From the NCBI GenBank assembly GCA_035645695.1, contig DASQMC010000078.1:1-64000 (forward strand): a stretch of 64,000 bases of DNA. Direction: 5' to 3'. Position 1 is the stretch's first letter. The number at the start of each line of letters is the position of its first letter. The notes beneath the pieces were generated by a model. It made no database searches, was not told the origin of the DNA, and worked only from the letters and a program-made list of their open reading frames with translations. Both the position numbers and the translations under genes were made by a program. This document shows, piece by piece, positions 1 through 7,226 of the stretch. This stretch comes from JAIVJZ01 sp035645695. GTDB taxonomy: Bacteria > Acidobacteriota > Blastocatellia > Pyrinomonadales > Pyrinomonadaceae.

Positions 1-855
1 CTCGCGCCACGCGAGCGGCTTGGAGAGATGATTGCCCCTCACCTCGATGTCGGAGGGCACCAAACCCGGCACGCTGGCCGACGACCCGCCGAACATGAGA
101 TTCTCGCCCGCCGCCTCCAGGTAGTTGTTGACGATGCGGAAAGGGCCGGGGCCGTTCCACCCCAGTATGGCCTGCGCTTCCTGTCCCACTACTTTGAAGC
201 CCGACAGGTAGCTGTTGACGATGTCGGTCGAAGCGCTGTTGAGACTGATGCCGCGTTTGAGCGATTGATTGTCGAGTGCGTGGAGGTAGCAGCGGTCAAA
301 GACGAGATGATGAGGTATTTCTTCGGCAGAGTCCTGCGCGGCGCCGTAGTCGCCGAGGGTGACGAGTTCGTAAGCGGCCGTCGAGAAGTCGCGCGTGGCG
401 AACTCGATACCGATGAAGCGGAAGTGGTGAGCGCCGGCGAGGGTGCGCAGTGCGGACTGACCCTGACCGGGAGCGAGAAGTTTGGGCAGGAGCGGAGCGT
501 GGGAGGGAGAGATGCGCGTGCCTGCGGCGGGAAGTTGGGCGGGAGAGGCGGAGCCGCGAACGGTGATGAAGCGGCCGGAAGGGTCGGCGGGCTTGGAGGG
601 GAGGGTGAAGGTGCCGATGTAAGAGGCACCGGCGGCAAGCACGATCTCGTCCCCGTACTGCGCCGCGTTGATCGCCTTTTGCAGATCACCGCCCGCCGCG
701 AGCGTGATGATCTTAGAGTTTCGCGCAGGCGCGTGTCCCGGCGCGTTGCCCGCGCGGCGTTGCCTCTGCGCCAGGACGAGAGACAGGCACGCCACCAGCA
801 GCAGCCCGGCGGCGGCAAACAATAGCTTCGCTCTGCGTCCACTACGCTTACTCAT
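1..855 (-). CDS. Secreted right-handed beta-helix protein (partial)
   Basis: The frame opens at an ATG at 855 and leaves the left edge without a stop, giving the first 285 residues. Residues 1-30 have a basic start and a hydrophobic stretch ending near LVLAQ, so a signal peptide or anchor is likely; Cys23 lies in a weak lipobox (LVAC), so a lipoprotein is possible. Further on are spaced short strands such as HHFRFIGIEF and FRIVNNYLEAA, typical of parallel beta-helix, pectate-lyase-like proteins. I see no catalytic residues that fix a substrate. It follows the YdcF-like gene by 54 bp in the same direction. A role in trimming or binding the locus glycan is inference. A second beta-helix protein lies at 43414-44802. 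Confidence 0.75.
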   Translation of the reverse strand, partial: MSKRSGRRAKLLFAAAGLLLVACLSLVLAQRQRRAGNAPGHAPARNSKIITLAAGGDLQKAINAAQYGDEIVLAAGASYIGTFTLPSKPADPSGRFITVRGSASPAQLPAAGTRISPSHAPLLPKLLAPGQGQSALRTLAGAHHFRFIGIEFATRDFSTAAYELVTLGDYGAAQDSAEEIPHHLVFDRCYLHALDNQSLKRGISLNSASTDIVNSYLSGFKVVGQEAQAILGWNGPGPFRIVNNYLEAAGENLMFGGSSASVPGLVPSDIEVRGNHLSKPLAWRE

Positions 856-909
856 AACTACTCGACGGCAGCCTCGCTGCCAATGTTGGCATGCTGAGGA
901 AACACCGGC

Positions 910-1578
910 TCACGAATATCTCAAGCGATAATAAATGAGTTTCGGGTATTCGGATGCCACCGCGCGCCAGCCACGGGCGCGCAGCCACCACAGGGCGGGC
1001 GATGCGCCTTCGGCGGGGGCGGTGGTAATTCCGAGGTTGACTTCGCTCCCGCTGAACACGCGCCGCCAAGTCCATTCCGCGCGCCGCGAGTGGTAGGCCG
1101 AAGTCACGACGAGCAGTGAGCGCATGTTTCGCGCGGCGGCGTAGTCTCTTACAGCCCTCGCCTCGTCGTAAGTGTTCGATACGGCCTGCGCGACAAACTC
1201 GATCTTTTCGGCGGGCACCCCGGCGCGCGCCAGTTCGGCCGCCGCGAGTTCGCTGAAGAAGGGGTTGCGCTGTTCCGCGCTCGACCAGCCGCCCCGTTCG
1301 CTGTCGTTCGTCAGGATGATCTTCGGCGCGCGCCCCGACGCAAAGAGCGCCGCTGCAACCCGCGCTCGCTCGGCGTAAGCGGATGCGCCGCTCAAGACGA
1401 CGATGGCTTCGGGTTGCGCCACATTCACCTCGACGATCAGGGCGCGCGCCGCGCACCATGCCGCCAGAGGCCACGCCGCGAGGAGCAACATCGCCGCGCG
1501 CCCGAGTCGCCGCGTGCGGGTCGCGTGTTGGCGGCGACGTTCTCTCTTGAGAGTCTCGTCCTTTGCGTCGGTTGCCAT
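910..1578 (-). CDS. YdcF/SanA-type DUF218 membrane-anchored protein
   Basis: This 222-residue protein has one hydrophobic segment at about residues 28-46 and then a DUF218 domain. The domain signs are EAIVVLSGASAYAERARVAAA, KIILTNDSE, ISNTYDEA-like VSNTYDEARAVRDYA and LLVVTSAYHSRRAEW, which match the ElyC/SanA/YdcF family. Members of that family are tied to envelope maintenance and polysaccharide or lipid-carrier metabolism, though the reaction is usually unknown. The domain probably faces the periplasm. It sits between algD and the left-edge beta-helix gene. The ATG at 1578 has no clear ribosome binding site, so translation may depend on the upstream gene. The family call is firm and the role is not. 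Confidence 0.85.
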   Translation of the reverse strand: MATDAKDETLKRERRRQHATRTRRLGRAAMLLLAAWPLAAWCAARALIVEVNVAQPEAIVVLSGASAYAERARVAAALFASGRAPKIILTNDSERGGWSSAEQRNPFFSELAAAELARAGVPAEKIEFVAQAVSNTYDEARAVRDYAAARNMRSLLVVTSAYHSRRAEWTWRRVFSGSEVNLGITTAPAEGASPALWWLRARGWRAVASEYPKLIYYRLRYS

Positions 1579-1651
1579 TTGCGTCTCAACGCGCCCGCGT
1601 TCGTGGTCATTACATCCGAGCGCGCCCCCGAAACTTTCAACCGCTCGCGCG

Positions 1652-2965
1652 CTACCAGCAGATGCCCCTGTACGACTCGTCGGAGGTGCGCCCGTCGAAC
1701 AGGCGAACGAGATCGATCACTACCTGCCCGGCGCGCAGTTCCGTCTCGATCTGACGAAACTCCTCCGCCTTGTTCCCGATGATCAAGACCTCGGAATCGT
1801 CCAGCACTTCTTTAATGCTCCCGCGCATGAGTTGAGAGATGTGCGGTATCTCGCGCTCGATGTATTCCTTGTTCGCGCCGAAGAGGCGCGCGAGCGATAC
1901 GTCGCGGTCGTAGATGGCGAGTTGCATGCCCTTGCCTATCAGCATCTCGATGAGCGCGACCATCGGCGACTCGCGCAAATCGTCCGTGCCCGCCTTGAAG
2001 CTGAAGCCGAGCACGCCGATGCGCTTGCTTCCGGCGGCGACCACCATCTCCAACGCGCGCTCGATCTGGCGGCGGTTGCTCTGGAGCACGGCCGCGAGCA
2101 CCGGCGCGTCCACGTCCAACTCTTTCGCCTTGTAGCCGAGGGCGCGCAGGTCTTTCGGCAGGCACGAACCGCCGAAGGCGAAGCCGGGCTTCAGGTAATA
2201 GGGCGAGAGGTTGAGCTTCGTGTCCTGACAGAAGACGTTCATCACCTGATGGCTGTCGATGTCGAGTCCCTTGCAGATGTTGCCGATCTCGTTGGCGAAC
2301 GAGACCTTGAGCGCGTGGAAACAGTTGCACGCGTACTTGACCATCTCGGCCGCTTTGACGGGTACGACGTAGAGCGGCGCATCGACGCCCGCGTAGAGGC
2401 GGCGCACGCGCATCGCGGTCTCCTCCTCGTCCGCGCCGATGAGGGTGAAGGGCGGCGCGTAGAAGTCTTTCAGCGAAGTGCCTTCGCGCAAAAATTCCGG
2501 GTTGATGCAGACGCCGAAATCGCGCCCCGCCTTTTTGCCGGAATAAACTTCGAGCGTCGGGACGACGGCCGTCTCAATCGTACCCGGCAGCATCGTGCTG
2601 CGCACGACGACGGTGTGATAAGCGTTCTTCGCCTCCAGAGCCGCGCCGATCTCCTGGCAGACGCGCTTGACGTAAGTCAGGTCGAGGCTGCCGTTCGCGT
2701 GGCTCGGCGTGCCGACGCAGATCAGGGAGATTTCGGAATTATTGATGGCGTCGGCCGCGTCCGTCGTCGCGCGCAAACGCCCCGCGCCCACGGCCTCGCC
2801 GATCAACTCGTTGATGCCCGCTTCGACGATGGGGCTTTTCCCTTCGTTGATGATCCCGGCCTTCGTCGCGTTCGGATCGACGCCCACGACGTTGTGTCCC
2901 TCTTTGGCAAAACAGGCGGCCGACACGCAGCCCACATAACCCAACCCGAAAACGCTCAAGTTCAT
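1652..2965 (-). CDS. algD: GDP-mannose 6-dehydrogenase (AlgD type)
   Basis: The enzyme oxidises GDP-mannose twice with NAD to GDP-mannuronate in the cytoplasm. The Rossmann motif GLGYVG is at residues 7-12. The catalytic cysteine is Cys268 in GGSCLPKD, the same number as the active-site cysteine of Pseudomonas aeruginosa AlgD, and the length of 437 residues is within one residue of that enzyme. NPEFLREGT and the SFKAGTDDLRESP segment are also present. I start at the ATG at 2965 because GAGGAG lies nine bases before it; an in-frame GTG at 2971 is only three bases from that site. No other alginate genes are near, so the uronate probably enters a mixed heteropolysaccharide. UDP-sugar specificity is the main alternative. 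Confidence 0.92.
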   Translation of the reverse strand: MNLSVFGLGYVGCVSAACFAKEGHNVVGVDPNATKAGIINEGKSPIVEAGINELIGEAVGAGRLRATTDAADAINNSEISLICVGTPSHANGSLDLTYVKRVCQEIGAALEAKNAYHTVVVRSTMLPGTIETAVVPTLEVYSGKKAGRDFGVCINPEFLREGTSLKDFYAPPFTLIGADEEETAMRVRRLYAGVDAPLYVVPVKAAEMVKYACNCFHALKVSFANEIGNICKGLDIDSHQVMNVFCQDTKLNLSPYYLKPGFAFGGSCLPKDLRALGYKAKELDVDAPVLAAVLQSNRRQIERALEMVVAAGSKRIGVLGFSFKAGTDDLRESPMVALIEMLIGKGMQLAIYDRDVSLARLFGANKEYIEREIPHISQLMRGSIKEVLDDSEVLIIGNKAEEFRQIETELRAGQVVIDLVRLFDGRTSDESYRGICW

Positions 2966-2985
2966 GCTCACAGGCTCCTCTTCAC

Positions 2986-3027
2986 TTTCTGTCTCTCAAC
3001 TTCCGTTTTCTGTCTCTCAACTTCCGT
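2986..3027 (-). repeat. 21-bp direct duplication spanning a stop codon
   Basis: Two perfect copies of a 21-base unit (2986-3006 and 3007-3027, beginning TTTCTGTCTCTC on the plus strand) lie head to tail. The copy at 3007-3027 contains the TGA stop of the GT4 gene and its last codons; the other copy is the spacer before algD. The unit length is three times seven, which recalls the heptad arrays further along, but there is no inverted arm. Confidence 0.85.
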
Positions 3028-4330
3028 TTGACGATCCCTCTTCTTTGCGGCGCACGGCCTCGCGGCTGATCTCCGTGAACCTCGCCGCCACGCGCTCCCA
3101 GCCGAACTCTTCCCTGACGAGCCGCGCCGCTCTCGCGCCGAGCGCACCGGCCAGAGACTTATCCGTCAGCACGCGCACGACCGCCCCGGCAAATTCCCGC
3201 GGGGTGTCCGCCAGCAGCAGGTGCGAGCCGTCGCTGACGGGCAGCCCTTCCGCGCCGACCGTGGTCGAGATGATGGGTTGCTCCATCGCCATCGCCTCGT
3301 AGATTTTGAGGCGCGTTCCCCCGCCCACGCGGATCGGCACGACGTAAGCGGCCGCCCCCTCCATGTATGGCCGCACGTCATCGACGCGCCCTGTGACGAT
3401 GACCGAAGGATCGCGCTTGCTCAACTCGACGAGGCTCGCGTAGGGGTTGCGCCCGACGACGGTCAGCGTCACGTCGGGCACGCGCTCTTTGACGAGCGGC
3501 ATGATCTCGCGCGTGAAATACTGAATCGCATCCTCGTTCGGCAGCCAGTCCATCGAGCCGGTGAAGACTAGATTGTGCGCCGCGCGAGTGGTGCCGTTAT
3601 CGCTCGCGCCGGATTGCGACCCGTTGTTGCTGCCGCCACCGCGTTGCGCGCCCTCTCTGTTGCCCGCGCGGTATGCGCCGGGGCGAAAGTAAACGGTGTC
3701 CACGCCGGTCGGCACGTCGGCAACGCGCCGGATGCCGTAATCGCCGCGCATCGTCTCGGCGTCTTCGCGCGAGACGGCGACGACCGCATCGAAGCGGCGG
3801 CAAGCGGCGCGCTCGTAGGCGAAACTCTTGCGCCACTGGCCGTACAGGTAAGCCTTCTTCAAGGGGTTCGGCTGCACCTCGTAGTGTCGCTTCCAGATCA
3901 TCGCCTCGACGTTATGCTGGAACAGCACGGTCGCGATTGGCAGGCTCGCCGGAACGTTCACGCTCGGCTGGAGAAAATCGCAAACGAGCACGTCGAATTT
4001 GTCGCCCGCGGCGAGCCGCTCGATCTCGCGTCGCATCCCCGGCGATTCGTACTTCTTCATAAAATAAGGCAGCGGCGAGACGAGATTCGCGGCGAGTTCG
4101 CCGTAGAAACCGGCGGAGAACTTAGCGCGCGTCCTGTGCTCGACGCGCACGAGTTCGTGGCAATACTCTGAGGCGCGCGCTTCCGCGTCCCGTGCGCCGC
4201 TTCCGTCGTCGAGCGCGAGGTAGGTGACGTGATGCTCACGCTTCAACTCTTTCAACATCTGAAACGTGCGAATCTTCCCGCCCTTATCGACCGGGTGCAG
4301 CAATTCGGTTTTGAGCCAGAGAATCCGCAT
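3017..4330 (-). CDS. GT4 glycosyltransferase (exosortase-cluster Stp1-like)
   Basis: This 437-residue cytoplasmic GT-B enzyme would transfer a sugar from a nucleotide donor to the lipid-linked glycan. The N-terminus has VDKGGKIRTFQMLKEL (residues 14-29), the acceptor-side loop typical of sugar transferases found beside PEP-CTERM/exosortase loci. The C-terminal donor domain has VGGGTRLKIYEAMAMEQPII at about 336-354, the E-x7-E region of GT4. Residues 221-250 form a Gly/Ser/Asn-rich linker between the domains, longer than usual. The stop lies in a 21-bp duplication. It starts 3 bp after the FkbM gene ends, so the two are probably one transcript. Donor and acceptor cannot be read from the sequence. 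Confidence 0.88.
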   Translation of the reverse strand: MRILWLKTELLHPVDKGGKIRTFQMLKELKREHHVTYLALDDGSGARDAEARASEYCHELVRVEHRTRAKFSAGFYGELAANLVSPLPYFMKKYESPGMRREIERLAAGDKFDVLVCDFLQPSVNVPASLPIATVLFQHNVEAMIWKRHYEVQPNPLKKAYLYGQWRKSFAYERAACRRFDAVVAVSREDAETMRGDYGIRRVADVPTGVDTVYFRPGAYRAGNREGAQRGGGSNNGSQSGASDNGTTRAAHNLVFTGSMDWLPNEDAIQYFTREIMPLVKERVPDVTLTVVGRNPYASLVELSKRDPSVIVTGRVDDVRPYMEGAAAYVVPIRVGGGTRLKIYEAMAMEQPIISTTVGAEGLPVSDGSHLLLADTPREFAGAVVRVLTDKSLAGALGARAARLVREEFGWERVAARFTEISREAVRRKEEGSSNGS

Positions 4331-4333
4331 CGC

Positions 4334-5128
4334 TCAGGTGCAGTAGAGATGCCCTTCCTTCGCATCGGCCGCATTGTCGTTGGTGATCTTCGCGCCTGAT
4401 TCGACGTGTAGAATGTCGTAACGGCATTCGAGCAGAAACGCGACCACCTGCCGGATGTTCAACGTCTTGCTTTCCACGTCCGCGCCGTGAATCTCGATGA
4501 ACAGTTGCGGGCGATGTGTGAGCAAAGTCCGCTTCATTCCGCGCAGGACGCTCATTTCGAGTCCTTCGACATCGATCTTGGCGAAGGCGGGCGGCGGCAG
4601 GTTGGACTCGGCGATCTCGTCGTCGAGCGTGTTGATGTCAACCTCCAGAGCGCGCGCGCCCTTCTCTTGAAGAATCTGCGCGCCGATCTTTTCGTCGGCC
4701 GTGCCGCGCCCCGGATCGGAACCCGGAAACACAAAAGTCAGCTTGCCTTTCTTATCGCCCAGCCCGATGTTGCGCACATCGACGTGCCGGAAGTTATTCA
4801 ACCCGACGTTAGTGAGTATTTGTTCATGGCTCACCGGGTTCGGTTCAAAAGTGATGACGCGCCCCGCCTGCGCCCCGACCTTGCGCGCAAAGAAAAGCGT
4901 GTAGATGCCCTGATCGCCGCCGATGTCGTAGACGGTCTGCCCCGTCAGGTTCAGCCGTTCGAGAAACGCCTCTTCGCGCGCCATCTCCGTCGAGCGCGGG
5001 ACGAAACCCGGCAGGAAGGACAACCCGCCCCTGCGCTTCAAGCCCTTAGCCGGGCCGTGATTCGAGACATAGACGTGATTTTTGAAGACGCGATTCAAAT
5101 TGACGGCGACAAATTTTTTGATGTCCAT
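4334..5128 (-). CDS. FkbM family methyltransferase
   Basis: This 264-residue protein carries the SAM-binding motif VYDIGGDQGIYTLFF (residues 66-80), the FEPNP acidic loop and AFAKIDVEGLEMSVLRGM, all diagnostic of FkbM methyltransferases that O-methylate sugars or polyketides. The frame stays open upstream to 5380, but that part is arginine/serine-rich and overlies the AsnB gene. I start at the ATG at 5128, where GGAG lies ten bases upstream and the conserved sequence begins. It lies 43 bp after the AsnB gene and 3 bp before the GT4. It probably methylates a hydroxyl of the locus glycan; which one is not visible. Confidence 0.88.
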   Translation of the reverse strand: MDIKKFVAVNLNRVFKNHVYVSNHGPAKGLKRRGGLSFLPGFVPRSTEMAREEAFLERLNLTGQTVYDIGGDQGIYTLFFARKVGAQAGRVITFEPNPVSHEQILTNVGLNNFRHVDVRNIGLGDKKGKLTFVFPGSDPGRGTADEKIGAQILQEKGARALEVDINTLDDEIAESNLPPPAFAKIDVEGLEMSVLRGMKRTLLTHRPQLFIEIHGADVESKTLNIRQVVAFLLECRYDILHVESGAKITNDNAADAKEGHLYCT

Positions 5129-5171
5129 AGAGTTCCATCTCCGCCGGGGGTTTGCGGCCCCCACTAAACAT

Positions 5172-7157
5172 TTAACTTGCCAGCGCGACGGCTTCCGCGC
5201 CCGGTCGCGGCTCCATGCCCGACGCTTCGCCGTCCATGAATTGCCGCAGCCAGATTTCGACGTTGACCAGAGACCAGAGGCGCTCCGTGTGATTTTCGCC
5301 CGCCTGATGGCGCTCGACGAGCGAACGCACGTAGGCAGGCTCGAAGAGGCCGCGCGCGGCGGCGCGCTCGCCGAGGACATACTCGTCGAGGATGTGCCGG
5401 TAGGGGCCGCGAAACCACGCGCCCACGGGGACGGGGAAGCCCATCTTCTTGCGCGAAAGGATGGGCGCGGGCAAAAGGTCTTTCATGCTGCGGCGCAGGA
5501 TGTACTTGGTCGTCCAGCCGCGCCGCAGCTTGAGCCGTTCGGGCAGCCGCGCCGAGAACTCCACGAGCTTGTGATCGAGGAACGGCACGCGGCTCTCGAT
5601 GGAGGCGGCCATACTCATCTGATCCTGCTTCATCAACAACTCTTGAAGATAAGTCTTCGCGTCCGCGTAAAGCATACGGTTCAGGAGCGAGCGGTCGTTG
5701 CCCGTGTCGAAGTAACGGCGCATGTCGCGGTAAGGTTCGAGGTGACCGGCGCGTTCGCGCGCGGCGGGCGTCAGCAGGTCGCGCTGCATGGCGCGCGTGA
5801 AGACGGCGAAGTTGTCGAAATAGAGGTTTTCGATGTCGGGCGGCAGGCACAGGAACGTGCGCAACAGTTTATGTCGCACGCGCGAACCGGGCGCGAGGCT
5901 TTCGACGCCGTTGCGCACGGCGCGGCGCACGCCCTCGCCCGTCAGTTTTTGATAAGACGGCGCGAGCGCGAGGTTGTAGATGGTCTTGTAGTAACGCTCG
6001 TAGCCGCCGAGCATCTCGTCGCTTCCCTCGCCCGTGAGCACCACCTTGACGTGCTCGGAGGCGAGGCGTGAAACGAAGTAGAGGGCGACGCTCGAAGGGT
6101 GAGCGAGCGGCTCGTCCTCGTGCCAGACGAGCCGGGGCAACGCGCCGAAGAAATCTTCCGGGCTGACTATGACCTCGTGATGATCCGTGCGGAAGGCGCG
6201 TGCGACGAGCCGCGCGTATTCGAGTTCGTTGGCCTCTCGTTCTTTGAAGGCGACCGAGAAAGTTTTGATCGGGTCATCGACCATCCGGCTCATCACGGCG
6301 GCGATGGCCGACGAGTCTATGCCGCCCGAGAGAAACATGCCGAGCGGCACGTCGGCCATCAGCCGCATCCGCACGGACTGGCGAAACAGTTCCGACCACT
6401 CGGCGACGTAATCGTCGTCCGTGCGGCGTCCACTAGCCGTGAGCGCGTTGTCGTCGCCCTGCGCGTCCGTGAACGTGATGTCCCAGTATTTTTCGATCTC
6501 GATGCGCCCGTCCTCGCGCCAGCGGAGCGTGTGGCCGGGCAGCAGACGCTTGATGCCCGCGTAGAGCGTCTCGTCGCCCGACGTGCCGTGGTTCGCCAGG
6601 TAATCGGGCAGCGCCGCGTGGTTGATCTCGGGGCGCACGGCGCGCGCCGCGAGCAGTGATTTGATCTCGGAGGCGAAGAAGAGAGAGCCGTTGGCGCGAT
6701 GCACGTAGTAGAGCGGCTTAACGCCGAGCCGGTCGCGCGCGATGAACAACTCGCGCTTGCGCTGATCCCAAATGGCGAAGGCGAACATGCCGCGCAGGTG
6801 TTCGACGCAGGCCGCGCCGTGTTCTTCGTAGAGGTGTAGGATCGTCTCCGTGTCGCAGTGGGTGCGGTAGCGATGGCCGCGTTCGAGCAGCGACGGGCGC
6901 AGTTCGGCGTGGTTGTAAATCTCGCCGTTGAAGACGATGTGCAGCGAATCGTCTTCATTCGTCATCGGCTGGTGTCCCGCGCTCACGTCCACGATGCTCA
7001 GGCGACGGTGGCCGAGGCCGACCGCGCCGTCGAGCAGCAGGCCGCTATCGTCCGGGCCGCGATGTGTGATCACGTCGCGCATGCGCACGAGGTCGTCGCG
7101 CTCGACGCGTCCTTCGTCCGCCCGCCGCGAAAATGCGATTCCGTTAATCCCGCACAT
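5172..7157 (-). CDS. asnB: Asparagine synthase-type glutamine amidotransferase 1
   Basis: The protein (661 residues) has an N-terminal class II glutaminase domain starting MCGI, so Cys2 becomes the nucleophile after Met removal, with RLSIVD at 52-57 and FNGEIYN at 76-82. The synthetase domain has the ATP pyrophosphatase loop SGGIDSS at 277-283. AsnB relatives in polysaccharide loci probably amidate uronic acid carboxyls or similar groups and need not make free asparagine. An amide on the mannuronate supplied by AlgD is a reasonable inference. The frame runs upstream to 7214, but Cys2 must be N-terminal, so the start is the ATG at 7157. It follows the heparinase-like gene by 69 bp. Two paralogs lie at 12570 and 35233. 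Confidence 0.92.
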   Translation of the reverse strand: MCGINGIAFSRRADEGRVERDDLVRMRDVITHRGPDDSGLLLDGAVGLGHRRLSIVDVSAGHQPMTNEDDSLHIVFNGEIYNHAELRPSLLERGHRYRTHCDTETILHLYEEHGAACVEHLRGMFAFAIWDQRKRELFIARDRLGVKPLYYVHRANGSLFFASEIKSLLAARAVRPEINHAALPDYLANHGTSGDETLYAGIKRLLPGHTLRWREDGRIEIEKYWDITFTDAQGDDNALTASGRRTDDDYVAEWSELFRQSVRMRLMADVPLGMFLSGGIDSSAIAAVMSRMVDDPIKTFSVAFKEREANELEYARLVARAFRTDHHEVIVSPEDFFGALPRLVWHEDEPLAHPSSVALYFVSRLASEHVKVVLTGEGSDEMLGGYERYYKTIYNLALAPSYQKLTGEGVRRAVRNGVESLAPGSRVRHKLLRTFLCLPPDIENLYFDNFAVFTRAMQRDLLTPAARERAGHLEPYRDMRRYFDTGNDRSLLNRMLYADAKTYLQELLMKQDQMSMAASIESRVPFLDHKLVEFSARLPERLKLRRGWTTKYILRRSMKDLLPAPILSRKKMGFPVPVGAWFRGPYRHILDEYVLGERAAARGLFEPAYVRSLVERHQAGENHTERLWSLVNVEIWLRQFMDGEASGMEPRPGAEAVALAS

Positions 7158-7226
7158 AATTTTTCCAATCGGTAGAGAGCGGCGCGCGGCCACGACGGGG
7201 GCGCGCCCCGGCAAAGTGTCGCTAGG

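Noticed and set aside
1403..3031. A 542-codon plus-strand open frame opposite algD
   Set aside because: It lies antisense to a clear AlgD gene, is rich in Arg/His/Val as expected of the reverse complement of a GC-rich gene, and has no domain.
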